A stretch of 64,000 nucleotides of DNA from Exiguobacterium marinum DSM 16307 (GTDB lineage Bacteria > Bacillota > Bacilli > Exiguobacteriales > Exiguobacteriaceae): contig NZ_KK211189.1 of assembly GCF_000620845.1 (NCBI RefSeq), positions 2,325,878 to 2,389,877 of the forward strand, in the 5' to 3' direction. The translations under genes and the position numbers were made by a program. Each line of letters starts with the position of its first letter. Within the stretch, counting starts at the first letter, position 1. Below the pieces are notes generated by a model, which was given only the letters and a program-made list of their open reading frames with translations, had not been told where the DNA came from and did no database searches. Of this stretch, positions 17,097 to 27,664 are shown in pieces.

Positions 17097-17908
17097 TCGA
17101 ACGGGAAGATGACCTCGAGTGAAGAATAAATTTTTGATAAAGACCCGAACGTCACTCTTGACGCTCGGGCTGCTCTTTGTTTCGAATTATGGAACGGGAA
17201 TGATTCGGACGAAGGATCCGGTAGAGAGTCAACGAGTGTCAACAACTCTTCTTCCGAGACATTTCCCGTCACAAGAATCAGTTTGTCTTGGCTGATGTAG
17301 TATAATCCATTCCCACTTGGCTGGTTCAATCGATACCGCTCCGCCCCATCGGCATTCTGATTGATCGACTCCCCATCCCCTACACTGAATGCGTCGGTCA
17401 TCAAAATGGTAACCAATTGCGTCTCATCATACAAAGTCCACAGTTTTACAGGTCGTTCACTATCATCAATTTCACTATCGATTATGTACATCGAATCTTG
17501 TGGGAGCGCCAAACCATGTTGTGTTTTTTCAGAAACTTCAGCTATTCCAAAGTGCTTCATTCCACGCATGATCCATTCCCCGTCACGTGAATAGTGATAT
17601 ACCCCAAAGGAAGGCATTTGGTTCGGATGACCAATCGCGATCAATCCGATGTCTCCAACTTTTGCCTCATAGATGACATCCTTTGTTGCAAGGCGTCTTT
17701 CTGATCCATCCTTATATTGCAGCGTGATTTGATGAACCACCGTATCTGACAATGATTCGGTCCCTTTTGGTACGTCTTCAACCAGCGTCCCTACCCATTC
17801 ACTCGTTTCAATTTCCTCTCCACCTGTCTCGACAAACTCCATCTCTTCTGACGGCGTACACCCGACCAATCCTAATACAAGAACACCTATTATCCCGATT
17901 CGTCTCAT
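17018..17908 (-). CDS. Putative lipoprotein, C-terminus probably frameshifted
   Basis: Starts MRRIGIIGVLVLGLVGC at 17908 with GGGGATA 7 nt upstream. LVGC is a lipobox, so the product is likely lipid-anchored outside the membrane. No domain is recognised. As it stands the frame runs through a hairpin (17142-17171) and about 80 nt into the convergent ASCH gene, giving an atypical tail rich in Ser and Arg. In the neighbouring frame the same DNA reads GSFVRIIPVP then TAA at 17189-17187, just before the hairpin. A one-base indel near 17210-17230, true or a sequencing error, is therefore likely. The authentic end is probably 17187. Confidence 0.62.
   Translation of the reverse strand: MRRIGIIGVLVLGLVGCTPSEEMEFVETGGEEIETSEWVGTLVEDVPKGTESLSDTVVHQITLQYKDGSERRLATKDVIYEAKVGDIGLIAIGHPNQMPSFGVYHYSRDGEWIMRGMKHFGIAEVSEKTQHGLALPQDSMYIIDSEIDDSERPVKLWTLYDETQLVTILMTDAFSVGDGESINQNADGAERYRLNQPSGNGLYYISQDKLILVTGNVSEEELLTLVDSLPDPSSESFPFHNSKQRAARASRVTFGSLSKIYSSLEVIFPFDHSFSLNRSTTIKRSQTSFILGEKDN
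17142..17171 (-). terminator. Hairpin between convergent genes, weak terminator
   Basis: CCCGAACGTC (17144-17153) faces GACGCTCGGG (17160-17169). On the minus strand the single mismatch becomes a G-U pair. The following T-run (TCTTTATC) is short. It lies inside the extended lipoprotein frame, which supports that frame being unnatural downstream of it. Confidence 0.5.
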
Positions 17909-17955
17909 CTCATATCCCCTTTTCCATCCATCTCTCCAAATTCTACCAAAACATA

Positions 17956-17995
17956 AAAAAAACCTTCTATGGAGAATCAATCTCCAGAGAAGGTT
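17956..17995 (-). terminator. Intrinsic terminator of valS
   Basis: On the minus strand AACCTTCTCTGGAGA is followed by a short loop and TCTCCATAGAAGGTT, then eight T. It begins 6 nt after the valS stop. Confidence 0.85.
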
Positions 17996-18001
17996 CATGT
18001 C

Positions 18002-20653
18002 TTACTTACGCAACTCTTCCAAACGGGCGCGGACCGCGTCACGCTTGTCGAGGTAGTCTTTTTCTTTTGCTTTCTCTTCGTCGATGACGTGAGCCGGTGC
18101 CTTGGCGATGAAGCCTTGGTTTCCGAGTTTCTTCTGCACGCGCTCCACTTCTTTCTCATACTTCGCCACTTCTTTTTCAAGACGGGCGATTTCTTCTTCG
18201 AAGTTGATCAAGTCTGCGAGCGGGATGAAGAGCTCCGCACCTGTCATGATCGCTGACATCGACTTGTCCGGAGCCGTGAGGCCACGTCCGATTTCAAGCT
18301 CTGTCGCGTTCGTGAACTTGCCGATCGTCATTTCGTTCGCGCTCAAGTAACCTTGTGTCGTATCGTCGCTCGTCGAGATGAAGAGCTGGATCGTTTTCGA
18401 CATCGGTGCGTTCACTTCGGCACGGATGTTACGAACCGAACGGATGACGTTCATCACAGCTTCAAATGCTGGAACCGAATCTGCGAAGTGAAGGTCGTCA
18501 CGACGCGTCGGGTAGCTCGCACGAACGATTGAATCGCCTTCGTGCGGCAAGTGCTGCCAAATTTCCTCTGTGAGGAATGGCATGAACGGATGCATGAGAC
18601 GCATGATCGAATCGAGCGTATGCGCGAGGACCGAACGTGTCGTGTGCTTCGCTGCTTCGTCCTCACCGTAAAGCGTCAGTTTCGCCATCTCGATGTACCA
18701 GTTACAGAATTCTTCCCAGATGAAGTTGTACAGGTAACGACCGGCTTCACCAAACTCGTACTTGTCGACGAGGCGTGTCACTTGATCAATCGTGTCGTTC
18801 AAGCGCGTCAAAATCCACTTGTCGGCAAGCGTCTTCTCGCCCGTGAGGTCGATGTCTTCCACTTTGAGTCCATCCATGTTCATGAGAGCGAAACGGCTCG
18901 CGTTCCAAATCTTGTTCGAGAAGTTCCACGTCGACTCGATCTTCTCCCAATAGAAACGAAGGTCGTTCCCTGGTGTCGATCCTGTGAGGAGGAACCAGCG
19001 AAGTGAATCCGCTCCGTATTGGTCGATGACTTCCATCGGGTCAACGCCGTTACCGAGTGATTTCGACATCTTGCGCCCTTCCGAGTCACGGATGAGACCG
19101 TGGATGAGCACATCGTTGAACGGTTGCTTCCCTGTGAACTCGAGTGATTGGAAGATCATGCGTGATACCCAGAAGAAGATGATGTCGTATCCCGTGACGA
19201 GTGCGCTCGTCGGGAAGTAACGGTTGAAGTCCGGTGCGTCCGTATCCGGCCAACCCATCGTTGAGAACGGCCAAAGTGCTGACGAGAACCATGTGTCGAG
19301 GACGTCCTCGTCTTGTGTCCAGTTCTCACTGTCCGCTGGCGCTTCTTTCCCTACATACACTTCTCCTGTCTCGTTATGGTACCAAGCCGGGATGCGGTGG
19401 CCCCACCAAAGTTGACGGCTGATACACCAGTCGCGGATGTTCTCCATCCAACGAAGGTATGTGCCTTCGAAGCGTTCTGGGACGAAGTTGACTTTCGTAT
19501 CGTCGTTTCCTTGTGCCTCGAGTGCCGCTTTCGAGAGTGGCTCCATGTCAACGAACCATTGTTTCGAAAGGTATGGCTCGATGACTGCGCCAGAACGTTC
19601 CGAGTGACCGACCGAGTGCGTGTGCGGCTCAATCTTCACGAGTGTGCCGTCCGCCTCTAGGTCTTTGACGAGTTGCTTCCGGCATTCGAAGCGGTCGAGC
19701 CCTTCGTAAATGCCTGCGTTCTCGTTCATCTTCCCGCCTTCGTCCATGACGAGGATGCGTGGAAGTTCATGTCGATTCCCGATTTCAAAGTCGTTCGGGT
19801 CGTGGGCTGGTGTGATTTTCACGCAACCTGTACCGAACTCCATGTCGACGTAGTCGTCCGCAACGATTGGAATCTCGCGGTTCATGACGGGAAGCATGAT
19901 CGTCTTGCCGATGAGGTGTGTGTAACGCTCATCTTTCGGGTTGACGGCAACCGCCGTATCACCGAGCATTGTCTCAGGACGCGTCGTCGCGATTTCGATA
20001 TGACCAGATCCGTCAGCGAGTGGATACTTCATGTGATAGAACGCACCCTCGACTTCTTGATAGATAACCTCGATATCCGAAACGGCCGTCTTTTGAGCCG
20101 GGTCCCAGTTGACGATATATTCGCCACGGTAGATCAAACCTTTTTCGTACAAGCGAACGAATACTTCTTGAACGGCCTTTGAGAGCCCTTCGTCGAGTGT
20201 GAAACGTTCACGTGAGTAGTCGAGGCCGAGTCCAAGTTTTGACCATTGGTCGCGAATCGTCTTCGCGTACTCGTCTTTCCACTCCCACGTCTTCTCGAGG
20301 AATTTTTCACGTCCGAGGTCGTAACGCATGACGCCTTCTTCACGGAGCTTTTGCTCGACTTTCGCTTGTGTGGCGATCCCGGCATGATCCATCCCTGGGA
20401 GCCAGAGCACGTCATAACCTTGCATACGCTTGAGGCGTGTCAACAAGTCTTGAAGCGTCGTGTCCCAAGCGTGACCGAGGTGAAGTTTCCCCGTAACGTT
20501 CGGTGGTGGGATGACGATCGTGTACGGTTGTTTCGAATCGTCCTCGTCTGCTTTAAATACATCGTTCTCTAACCAGTAGTCGTACCATTTCGACTCCGTC
20601 GCACTTGGGTCGTACTTCGTCGGCATGGTGATTTCATTTGTCTCATGGGCCAT
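18002..20653 (-). CDS. valS: Valyl-tRNA synthetase
   Basis: 883-residue class Ia synthetase that charges tRNA-Val. The HIGH box appears as HLGHAW near residue 48 and the KMSKS box as [10 protein letters not shown] near 522. Between them is the CP1 editing domain ([15 protein letters not shown]). An anticodon-binding domain follows, and the C-terminal 65 residues form the coiled-coil tRNA arm ([21 protein letters not shown]). The start at 20653 (MAHETNE) is chosen because AGGAGG lies 8 nt upstream; the ATG at 20686 has none. Expression is under a T-box leader immediately upstream. Confidence 0.97.
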   Translation of the reverse strand: MAHETNEITMPTKYDPSATESKWYDYWLENDVFKADEDDSKQPYTIVIPPPNVTGKLHLGHAWDTTLQDLLTRLKRMQGYDVLWLPGMDHAGIATQAKVEQKLREEGVMRYDLGREKFLEKTWEWKDEYAKTIRDQWSKLGLGLDYSRERFTLDEGLSKAVQEVFVRLYEKGLIYRGEYIVNWDPAQKTAVSDIEVIYQEVEGAFYHMKYPLADGSGHIEIATTRPETMLGDTAVAVNPKDERYTHLIGKTIMLPVMNREIPIVADDYVDMEFGTGCVKITPAHDPNDFEIGNRHELPRILVMDEGGKMNENAGIYEGLDRFECRKQLVKDLEADGTLVKIEPHTHSVGHSERSGAVIEPYLSKQWFVDMEPLSKAALEAQGNDDTKVNFVPERFEGTYLRWMENIRDWCISRQLWWGHRIPAWYHNETGEVYVGKEAPADSENWTQDEDVLDTWFSSALWPFSTMGWPDTDAPDFNRYFPTSALVTGYDIIFFWVSRMIFQSLEFTGKQPFNDVLIHGLIRDSEGRKMSKSLGNGVDPMEVIDQYGADSLRWFLLTGSTPGNDLRFYWEKIESTWNFSNKIWNASRFALMNMDGLKVEDIDLTGEKTLADKWILTRLNDTIDQVTRLVDKYEFGEAGRYLYNFIWEEFCNWYIEMAKLTLYGEDEAAKHTTRSVLAHTLDSIMRLMHPFMPFLTEEIWQHLPHEGDSIVRASYPTRRDDLHFADSVPAFEAVMNVIRSVRNIRAEVNAPMSKTIQLFISTSDDTTQGYLSANEMTIGKFTNATELEIGRGLTAPDKSMSAIMTGAELFIPLADLINFEEEIARLEKEVAKYEKEVERVQKKLGNQGFIAKAPAHVIDEEKAKEKDYLDKRDAVRARLEELRK

Positions 20654-20689
20654 GTGTAGCGCCTCCTCTATCTTATTGGTGAACACAAA

Positions 20690-20950
20690 AAACGGCTTCT
20701 CTCGTCCTATACGCTAAGGACGAAAGAAGCCGAATCTTCCGCGGTACCACCTTAGTTCGCCAACAAAGTGGCGCACTCAAAATCGAATAACGGTCGATGG
20801 ACCGAACTTTCCTACTCCATTCAGAAAGTCAGCTCCGAGGCGACTTCCGCGTCCATCCCTCGCAACCTTTCACCAAGCGGTCACGTCTCTAAAAGGAATG
20901 AATGATGCGTACTACTCCTCATCAAAGCAATTCATCGTATCTGTTAAATA
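20690..20950 (-). promoter_or_regulatory. T-box riboswitch leader of valS
   Basis: Untranslated leader that senses uncharged tRNA-Val and controls read-through into valS. The conserved T-box AAGGTGGTACCGCGG reads on the minus strand at 20753-20739. The competing terminator follows: GGCTTCTTTCGTCC and GGACGAGAGAAGCC (20731-20694) with a T-run. Upstream there is a stem I region with a GAGA element and a GGTTGGTGAAAGG-type terminal part. A GUC triplet at 20844-20842, in the context GAAGTCGCC, is a plausible specifier codon for valine; its loop position is inferred, not folded. Confidence 0.9.
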
Positions 20951-20979
20951 ATTGTAGCGACAGAAACGTCAGCAGTCAA
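20951..20979 (-). promoter_or_regulatory. SigA promoter of the valS T-box transcript
   Basis: TTGACT (20979-20974), a 17-nt spacer and TACAAT (20956-20951) on the minus strand. The predicted start is near 20944, at the beginning of the leader. The -35 element abuts the hemL stop codon. Confidence 0.8.
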
Positions 20980-20981
20980 GA

Positions 20982-22286
20982 TTAGAGTGAAAACTCTTCT
21001 TGAAGCTCCTTGAATGTCGCTTCGACCGCTGCGATCGTCTTCTCGATATCCTCATCCGTGTGAGCCGTCGAGAGGAATAAGCCCTCGAACTGTGACGGTG
21101 GCAAGAATACGCCACGTGCTGCCATCTTCTGATAGTACGAGCGGAACATCTCAAGATTCGCCGATTTCGCTTTTTCGAAGTTCGTCACTTTCTCGTTCGT
21201 GAAGAAGAAACCAAACATTGAGCCGGCACGGTTCGTATCGTGCGGGATGTTGTATGTTTCACCAGCCTGCGTGAATCCTTCGGCGAGACGGTCTGCCTTA
21301 CGCTCGAACTCGGCGTAATGCTCAGGTTTCAGTTGCGAGAGTGTCGTATAACCGGCAATCATCGCGAGTGGGTTACCCGAGAGCGTACCCGCTTGATAGA
21401 TCGGACCTTGCGGTGCAATCTGTTCCATGATTTCACGTTTTCCGCCGTAAGCACCGACCGGAAGTCCGCCGCCGATGACCTTACCGAGACATGTGAGGTC
21501 CGGTGTGACGCCAAAGTAGCCTTGGGCACAATTATATCCGACTCGGAAGCCTGTCATGACCTCGTCAAAGATGAGGAGCGCGCCGTTTTGTTCCGTGATT
21601 TCACGGAGTCCTTCGAGGAACCCTGGTTGTGGTGGCACGAAGCCCATGTTCCCTGCTGCGGGTTCAACGATGACACCGGCGAGATCGTCACCGTACTTCT
21701 CAAAGACGACGCGGACTGCGTCCAAGTCATTGTAAGGAACGGTGAGTGTATGGCTTGCGAGTTCTTTCGGTACACCCGGTGAGTCCGGGAGACCAAGTGT
21801 CGCGACACCAGACCCTGCTTTAATGAGAAGTGAATCACCGTGTCCGTGGTAGCATCCTTCGAACTTCAAAATCTTTGTCTTTCCTGTATAGCCGCGTGCG
21901 AGACGAAGTGCTGCCATCGTCGCTTCCGTACCCGAATTGACCATACGGACCATCTCAATCGATGGGACACGGTCGATGACGAGTTCTGCCATCTTCGTCT
22001 CAAGCTCAGTCGGCGTCCCGAACGTCCAGCCTTTTTCAGCTTGTTCTTGGATCGCTTTCGTGACGACAGGGTCACGGTGACCGAGGATGAGTGGTCCCCA
22101 TGAGAGGACGTAATCGATATACTCGTTGCCGTCGATGTCATAGACGCGTGAACCTTCACCGCGTTCAGCGAAAATCGGCGTCATGCCGACCGACTTGTAG
22201 GCACGGACCGGGCTGTTGACACCGCCTGGCATGAGTGGACGGGCTTGTTCGAACGCTTCTTGTGAGCGCGTTTGGTTATATGTCAT
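20982..22286 (-). CDS. hemL: Glutamate-1-semialdehyde 2,1-aminomutase
   Basis: 434-residue PLP enzyme that makes 5-aminolevulinate from glutamate-1-semialdehyde, the second step of the C5 pathway started by HemA in the same operon. Signatures include [10 protein letters not shown] near residue 20, [16 protein letters not shown] near 118, [11 protein letters not shown] near 243 and the PLP lysine in [17 protein letters not shown] near 266. Length matches the family. It is the last gene of the hem operon; its ATG overlaps the hemB stop as ATGA. Confidence 0.97.
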   Translation of the reverse strand: MTYNQTRSQEAFEQARPLMPGGVNSPVRAYKSVGMTPIFAERGEGSRVYDIDGNEYIDYVLSWGPLILGHRDPVVTKAIQEQAEKGWTFGTPTELETKMAELVIDRVPSIEMVRMVNSGTEATMAALRLARGYTGKTKILKFEGCYHGHGDSLLIKAGSGVATLGLPDSPGVPKELASHTLTVPYNDLDAVRVVFEKYGDDLAGVIVEPAAGNMGFVPPQPGFLEGLREITEQNGALLIFDEVMTGFRVGYNCAQGYFGVTPDLTCLGKVIGGGLPVGAYGGKREIMEQIAPQGPIYQAGTLSGNPLAMIAGYTTLSQLKPEHYAEFERKADRLAEGFTQAGETYNIPHDTNRAGSMFGFFFTNEKVTNFEKAKSANLEMFRSYYQKMAARGVFLPPSQFEGLFLSTAHTDEDIEKTIAAVEATFKELQEEFSL

Positions 22287-23263
22287 GCGTAGTCTCCTTC
22301 CAAATAGCGACAGACGTCTTTTGCGAAATAAGTGACGATGAGATCTGCACCGGCACGTTTGAATCCGACCATCGTCTCCATGACGATGCGTTCTTCGTCG
22401 ACCCAGTCGTTGAGTGATGCAGCTTTAATCATCGCATACTCTCCGCTCACGTTATACGCCACGATTGGCATATCGAGTGAGTCGCGCATGTCACGGATGA
22501 TATCCATGAACGCGAGAGCCGGTTTGACGATCATGAAGTCGGCACCTTGCTCCACGTCCGATTGCGACTCGCGGAACGCCTCGCGACGGTTCGCCGGGTC
22601 CATCTGATATCCTTTACGATCGCCTTCACCTGGAGCCGATTGGGCTGCGTCACGGAACGGTCCGTAATAAGCAGACGCATATTTGACGCCATAGCTCATG
22701 ATCGGGATATGGCTGAATCCGTTTTGGTCGAGACCTTCACGGATGGCTGCAACGAATCCGTCCATCATCGAACTTGGTGCGATGATATCGGCACCCGCCT
22801 GCGCTTGTGTGATTGCTGTCTGGACGTGAAGTGGAAGTGACGCGTCGTTATCGACGTCCCCGTCCTTCACGAGGCCACAGTGACCTGTCGACGTGTACTC
22901 ACAGAGGCACGTATCGGCGATGACCGTGAGCTGTGGCGCCCACTCTTTCACTTTACGGATTGCTTCTTGGACGATGCCGTGGTCGTGATACGCTTCACTG
23001 CCTTCCGGGTCTTTATGTTCTGGTACACCGAACAAGAGCACGGATTGAAGACCGAGGTCGACGATTTCTTTAATTTCTTCTTCGAGTCGGTCAAGTGAAT
23101 AATTGAAGACGCCAGGCATCGAGCTGACTTCACGTTTAATGTTAGTCCCTTCAATGATGAAGAGCGGGTAAATCAAATCTTCTTTTCGAACATGATTTTC
23201 ACGTACGAGGGCACGCATCGACTTCGATGAGCGAAGACGACGGTGACGGTCAAACTGGTTCAT
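22283..23263 (-). CDS. hemB: Delta-aminolevulinic acid dehydratase (porphobilinogen synthase)
   Basis: 326-residue enzyme that condenses two 5-aminolevulinates to porphobilinogen. The active-site lysines are seen in [14 protein letters not shown] and [12 protein letters not shown] cysteine-rich metal site ([14 protein letters not shown]) indicates the zinc-dependent type. The start at 23263 has GGGGAGG upstream; an in-frame extension back to 23383 overlaps hemD and is rejected. Its ATG overlaps the hemD stop. Confidence 0.97.
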   Translation of the reverse strand: MNQFDRHRRLRSSKSMRALVRENHVRKEDLIYPLFIIEGTNIKREVSSMPGVFNYSLDRLEEEIKEIVDLGLQSVLLFGVPEHKDPEGSEAYHDHGIVQEAIRKVKEWAPQLTVIADTCLCEYTSTGHCGLVKDGDVDNDASLPLHVQTAITQAQAGADIIAPSSMMDGFVAAIREGLDQNGFSHIPIMSYGVKYASAYYGPFRDAAQSAPGEGDRKGYQMDPANRREAFRESQSDVEQGADFMIVKPALAFMDIIRDMRDSLDMPIVAYNVSGEYAMIKAASLNDWVDEERIVMETMVGFKRAGADLIVTYFAKDVCRYLEGDYA

Positions 23264-23925
23264 GAAAAATCCTCCCCTACACACTGTATTAATGCATCCA
23301 TAGTATAACATTCTGGCACTCGGACCGGTAACGTCGACACTTGTCGTACGGCACGCTCGGTCACTTCGCCAATGGCGTACCATGTCCCGTTAAAGTGGGA
23401 CAGATGGGGTACGAGTGCATCGACGGCCGACGGGCTCAAAACGAGCAGCGCCTTCACCGTCTCGAGTTGATGTTGTTGCACCGGTGTCAGTTGGACAGGG
23501 ATTGTCTCGTAGACGACCCAGTCATATACATGAGGCAACATTGTCATATGGGATGTATTCGCCAAATTGCCGCGCGCGAACAAAACGATGTCATCCTTTG
23601 AGGCGACGTCACGCAACTGCTGAAAGAGTGCCTCACCGGTAAATGTTTCCGGCATGAGCGTGACAGTATAGCCTTCTGCTTCAAGTGCTCGTTTCGTCTT
23701 CTCTCCTACAGCGGCGACTTTCACGTCCCGCGTCAAATCTCGAAGTGCGGGTACCGCGTTTTGACTCGTGACGACGAGCCAGTCGAATCGTTCTAAGGGT
23801 GGTGGTACATGCGTTTCTCTCGTTTGAATAAGCGGGACATGATGAACGGAAAGACCGCTCGCCTCGAGCAGCGCCCGTTGCGAAGCGGTCATTCGTTTCG
23901 TTCCCGTGTACCAGAGGTCACTCAT
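23260..23925 (-). CDS. hemD: Uroporphyrinogen-III synthase
   Basis: 221-residue HemD-family enzyme that inverts ring D and cyclises hydroxymethylbilane. The family is poorly conserved; recognisable parts are the [15 protein letters not shown] segment near residue 55, [17 protein letters not shown] near 80, and a C-terminal [11 protein letters not shown]. The start at 23925 overlaps the hemC stop by 8 nt. Position between hemC and hemB is the standard one and supports the call. Confidence 0.9.
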   Translation of the reverse strand: MSDLWYTGTKRMTASQRALLEASGLSVHHVPLIQTRETHVPPPLERFDWLVVTSQNAVPALRDLTRDVKVAAVGEKTKRALEAEGYTVTLMPETFTGEALFQQLRDVASKDDIVLFARGNLANTSHMTMLPHVYDWVVYETIPVQLTPVQQHQLETVKALLVLSPSAVDALVPHLSHFNGTWYAIGEVTERAVRQVSTLPVRVPECYTMDALIQCVGEDFS

Positions 23926-24835
23926 TGACCGAGGCGAGGATTTCGCGTCCGCCACGTTCAAGCAATTCTTCTGCGACGTCCAGTCCGAGTGCAATCCCGT
24001 CCGTTGAGGTTTTTGTCGTACGAAGCACTTCTTTTCCGTCCACTGACGCGATGAGGCCTGTGAGTGTTACGTCGTCACCGTCGACGGTCGCGTAACCACC
24101 GACCGGTACGTGACAACTTCCTTCAATCGCTTTCAAGAAAGTACGTTCCGCTGTCGCAGCTTTCGCCGTCACATCATCATGCAAGAGTTGAAGCACTGCC
24201 GTCACTTCTGCATCGTCCTTACGGCTCTCGATGGCAAGCACACCTTGTCCTACTGCAGGTACCATCAAATCTGGGTCGAGCGCTTCAAAGTCGACACGAT
24301 CCATCCATCCCATCCGTTCAAGCCCTGCTTTCGCGAGCAGGATGGCGTTATAGTTCTCCGAATCCAATTTTTTCAGACGAGTATCGATGTTTCCGCGAAT
24401 CCATTGAATCTCAAGGTCGGGACGTGCCGCCAAAATCTGTGCCCCACGACGGAGAGAGCTCGTTCCGACGATCGCTCCTTTCGGAAGTGTGTCGAACGTA
24501 TAGCCATTCTCACAGATGAGAACGTCACGAGCGTCAACACGTTTCGGCATACAGCTGATATAGAGTTCTTCCGGAAGCTCAGCCGGAACATCTTTCATAC
24601 TGTGTACGGCGAAATCGATGTCCCCATCAATCATCTGTTGTTGAATCTCTTTGACGAACAGACCTTTCCCACCGACTTTCGAAAGTTGGACGTCGACGAT
24701 TTGGTCTCCTTTCGTCACAATTTCTTTAATTTCAAATTCGTTTTTTGCTCCAGCTTGCTTCAATTGATCGATGACCCATTTCGTTTGGGTCATGGCGAGT
24801 TGGGAACGGCGTGAGCCGACAATAATTTTCCGCAT
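23918..24835 (-). CDS. hemC: Porphobilinogen deaminase (hydroxymethylbilane synthase)
   Basis: 305-residue enzyme that polymerises four porphobilinogens. IIVGSRRSQLAMTQT is the N-terminal signature. The cofactor-binding cysteine is in EGSCHVPVGGYA near residue 240, where the dipyrromethane cofactor attaches. The start at 24835 has AAGGAGAG upstream. It is separated from hemA by 52 nt containing a hairpin, where B. subtilis has hemX. Confidence 0.97.
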   Translation of the reverse strand: MRKIIVGSRRSQLAMTQTKWVIDQLKQAGAKNEFEIKEIVTKGDQIVDVQLSKVGGKGLFVKEIQQQMIDGDIDFAVHSMKDVPAELPEELYISCMPKRVDARDVLICENGYTFDTLPKGAIVGTSSLRRGAQILAARPDLEIQWIRGNIDTRLKKLDSENYNAILLAKAGLERMGWMDRVDFEALDPDLMVPAVGQGVLAIESRKDDAEVTAVLQLLHDDVTAKAATAERTFLKAIEGSCHVPVGGYATVDGDDVTLTGLIASVDGKEVLRTTKTSTDGIALGLDVAEELLERGGREILASVNE

Positions 24836-24855
24836 GTTGAGTCTCTCCTTCATAG

Positions 24856-24881
24856 AAAAAGGCGACACATGTCGCCTTTTT
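24856..24881. terminator. Terminator-like hairpin between hemA and hemC
   Basis: AAAAAGGCGAC and GTCGCCTTTTT form a perfect 11-bp stem with a 4-nt loop. On the minus strand it looks like an intrinsic terminator inside the hem operon, right before the hemC ribosome site. It may cause partial termination or set the ratio of hemA to downstream products. Confidence 0.65.
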
Positions 24882-24887
24882 GTCTTG

Positions 24888-26234
24888 TTAGCGCATCAAT
24901 GCGCGAAGTGGTGCTTTGGCAGAAGTAGCATCTGTTTCTTCCACTTCTTCTATTGATTGCTTTGGTAACTCGACATCGAGGTCGAATGTTTCGACAAACT
25001 GGGCGATCCGAACGTTTGCATCCGGCTGTGCCGCAGCGTCTTTAATATAGTCAATCGGGTCACGAAGCATTTGGTTAATGATTGACTTCATATGCTTCCC
25101 GATGACTTTTTTGTCTCGCGCAGACAAGTGGTCTAGCTTTCGCTCTAGACTTGTCATCGTGTCTTCTTGAATATCAAGGGCGCGAGCACGTAATTCATTC
25201 ATGATCGGCACGACTCCAAGTGTGACGAGCCATGTTTGGAACTCTTGAATCGCTTCATCAATTTTCATCTCAATTTTCTCAGCTTCGATGAGACGTGCCT
25301 CAAGATTTTTGTTGACGATTCCATTCAAATCATCGACATCAAACAAATGAACACCCGGAAGTGTCGCGACCGCTGGATCGATATCTCGCGGCACAGCGAT
25401 GTCAATGAGAAGAAGTGGACGTTCACGGCGTAACAGTTGGGCCGCCGCCACATCGTCATATCCAATGACGGCATCTTTCGCTCCGGTCGAACTGATTAAA
25501 ATATCGGCATCAAGTAATCCACACGCGATTTCACGAATGGAATGAGCACGACCTTTAAATTTGTCTGCGACGGCTTTCGCCTTACTCTCTGTTCGGTTGA
25601 AGACGGCGATTTGTTTGGCACCCGCTTCGAACAAGTTGAGTGTCGTGAGTTCACCCGTTTCTCCGGCTCCGACAACGACGACTTGTTTGTCTTCAAGCTG
25701 TTGATACATCTCTTGTGCGAGCGTCACGGCAGCCGAGCTGACCGATACAGACATTTCCCCAATTTGTGTGTCCGTATGGGCGCGCTTGGCGAGTGTGACC
25801 GCTTCTTTAAACAATTTGTTGAAGACGGTTCCCGTCGTTCCATACTCTTGGGCACGGAAGAAACTTGTCTTCACCTGACCTAAAATTTGTGTTTCCCCGA
25901 TGATCATCGAGTCAAGGCCCGATGTGACACGGAACAGGTGACGAATCGCCTCTTCCCCTTCTCGAATCGACAAGTAAGGTGTGAACTGCTCCATCTCTAA
26001 ATTGAACCAGTTCGCCAAGAAACGTTTCGTGTAATAACGTCCCGTATGGAGTTGATCTGTCACGACGTACAACTCCGTCCGGTTACACGTAGACAAAATA
26101 ACTGACTCGAAAATGCTCTTCTCTTCGCGAAGTGCAATCATCGCATCCACGATTTCTTGCTCCCCAAACGAGAACTGCTCTCGAATCGCGACAGGGGCTG
26201 TCTTGTTATTTAGTCCAACGACGACAATATGCAT
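24888..26234 (-). CDS. hemA: Glutamyl-tRNA reductase
   Basis: 448-residue enzyme that reduces glutamyl-tRNA to glutamate-1-semialdehyde with NADPH, the committed step of tetrapyrrole synthesis. The catalytic cysteine is in LSTCNRTELY near residue 49, the NADPH-binding loop is VVVGAGETGE near 187, and the C-terminal dimerisation helices span about 315-420. The acidic C-terminal extension (EEVEETDATSAK) is slightly longer than usual. The ATG at 26234 has GGGGAAG upstream. First gene of the operon. Confidence 0.97.
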   Translation of the reverse strand: MHIVVVGLNNKTAPVAIREQFSFGEQEIVDAMIALREEKSIFESVILSTCNRTELYVVTDQLHTGRYYTKRFLANWFNLEMEQFTPYLSIREGEEAIRHLFRVTSGLDSMIIGETQILGQVKTSFFRAQEYGTTGTVFNKLFKEAVTLAKRAHTDTQIGEMSVSVSSAAVTLAQEMYQQLEDKQVVVVGAGETGELTTLNLFEAGAKQIAVFNRTESKAKAVADKFKGRAHSIREIACGLLDADILISSTGAKDAVIGYDDVAAAQLLRRERPLLLIDIAVPRDIDPAVATLPGVHLFDVDDLNGIVNKNLEARLIEAEKIEMKIDEAIQEFQTWLVTLGVVPIMNELRARALDIQEDTMTSLERKLDHLSARDKKVIGKHMKSIINQMLRDPIDYIKDAAAQPDANVRIAQFVETFDLDVELPKQSIEEVEETDATSAKAPLRALMR

Positions 26235-26298
26235 GTATCTCTTCCCCTCATCTAAAATCCACCGACGGTTGTCTCTTCTTTTTCAATCTCTACGGTAC

Positions 26299-26327
26299 AT
26301 TATAGCAATTTTTATCTAGGAACTATA
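26299..26327 (-). promoter_or_regulatory. Probable promoter of the hem operon
   Basis: TGC-TATAAT on the minus strand (TATAAT at 26304-26299) is an extended -10 element. A weak -35 (TATAGT) lies 17 nt upstream. The predicted leader is about 58 nt. Confidence 0.6.
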
Positions 26328-26379
26328 ATCTTCTGTTTGATTTTCCTGAAATAAAATAAGAACTTTTTGTGACAAAAAG

Positions 26380-26410
26380 AAGTAGAAATGGAGAAACTCC
26401 ATTTCTACAC
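26380..26410 (-). terminator. Intrinsic terminator of the AI-2E-family gene
   Basis: GTAGAAATGGAG (26382-26393) and CTCCATTTCTAC (26397-26408) form a perfect 12-bp stem. On the minus strand TTCTTTTTGTC follows. It starts about 8 nt after the stop codon. Confidence 0.85.
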
Positions 26411-26416
26411 TCTTTC

Positions 26417-27586
26417 TTATGAATTTGGCGCGTTTGGCTCCGTAATTATCGTACTTTCCGTCTCTTCACTTTCTAAATATTGTTCGCGTTCCCTTAATTT
26501 ATAGATGCGAACGATATTCTGAACAACTGTTTTAGCAACCGCATAGAACGGTACAGCAATGAGCATCCCGATAATACCTGCCAAATTCCCGGCTACAAGC
26601 AAGACGATGATAATCGTCAGTGGGTGCACTTTCAAGGACTTCCCTTGAATGAGTGGCGAGATGACGTTTGACTCTATTTGCTGAACGATGATAATGACGA
26701 CGATGACCCAAAGAACTTTAATCGGATCTTGAATGAACGCCACAATGACCGCCGGAACGGCACCTAAAAACGGTCCGACATACGGGATGATATTCGTCAC
26801 CATCATAAAGAGCGCAAGCAAGATGGCGTAATCTACGTCGATAATTAAAAGACCGATGAACGAGGTGATCCCGACGAAGAACGCGACGAGTAATTGTGCA
26901 TTCACATAGTTTCGGACCGTTTCGTGCATATCGTGCAAGATATGGCGTGTTTCTTTTTCATAATTCGACGGGAGCAGTTTGACAATCGCATCGGGCAGAC
27001 GTTTACCGTCAAGCAACATATAGAGAAGCATGAACGGGATGACGACGATTGTGATGACGGCTGACGTCACAAACCCAACCACTTGACCGAATGACGATGC
27101 GATATTTCCGAACAAATCTCCTAAGTACGAGGTAATGTTTGTCGTCAGGTTGCGGAACACCTCATCGTTTTGCGCCATGAAGCGCGATAAGAATTCGTTT
27201 TGCATCAATGTATCACGAACAGCGAAAGCCTGTTGCTGAAGTTCTTTTGCGATACTTGGCATTGCATTGACTAAAGATGTGATCTGTTCCCCTAACACAG
27301 GACCTAAACTACTAAAGACGATCGTAAAGATGAGGACGAGACCGATCAATGTAATCGCGACCGCTAATGGTCGTTTTCCTTTTAAACGCTTCTCTAAAAA
27401 ATCGACGATGCCGACCAAGAAATAAAAGAAGAGTCCTGCCACAATGAGCGGTACGGTAACTAGTGCCAAAATAACTTGGACCGGCTCAAACACAAATGAA
27501 ATCTGTGTTCCGACCCAAATAACTAAAAAGATGGTCAGCGTCCAAAAGAGGGCGCGGTACCATTTGCTTTCAAACATGCGTTGCAT
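26417..27586 (-). CDS. AI-2E family transporter (PerM-like membrane protein)
   Basis: 389 residues with about eight hydrophobic segments in the pattern of the AI-2E/PerM family: two near the N-terminus, a long amphipathic region (80-150), then FVTSAVITIVVIPFMLLYMLLDGKRLP near 165-190 and the conserved IPYVGPFLGAVPAVIVA near 262. Members export small molecules or act as Na+/H+ antiporters; the substrate here cannot be told. It is monocistronic, with a TATAAT upstream at 27633-27628 and its own terminator, between ysxC and hemA. Confidence 0.88.
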   Translation of the reverse strand: MQRMFESKWYRALFWTLTIFLVIWVGTQISFVFEPVQVILALVTVPLIVAGLFFYFLVGIVDFLEKRLKGKRPLAVAITLIGLVLIFTIVFSSLGPVLGEQITSLVNAMPSIAKELQQQAFAVRDTLMQNEFLSRFMAQNDEVFRNLTTNITSYLGDLFGNIASSFGQVVGFVTSAVITIVVIPFMLLYMLLDGKRLPDAIVKLLPSNYEKETRHILHDMHETVRNYVNAQLLVAFFVGITSFIGLLIIDVDYAILLALFMMVTNIIPYVGPFLGAVPAVIVAFIQDPIKVLWVIVVIIIVQQIESNVISPLIQGKSLKVHPLTIIIVLLVAGNLAGIIGMLIAVPFYAVAKTVVQNIVRIYKLREREQYLESEETESTIITEPNAPNS

Positions 27587-27664
27587 CTCTCCACCTCATT
27601 TACAATTATGACTATGTACTAACTATGATTATACGATAATTACCCGCTTGGGGGATTAGAAAAA

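Noticed and set aside
24110-24814. 234-residue plus-strand open frame opposite hemC
   Set aside because: Entirely inside hemC on the other strand and without a family or ribosome site.
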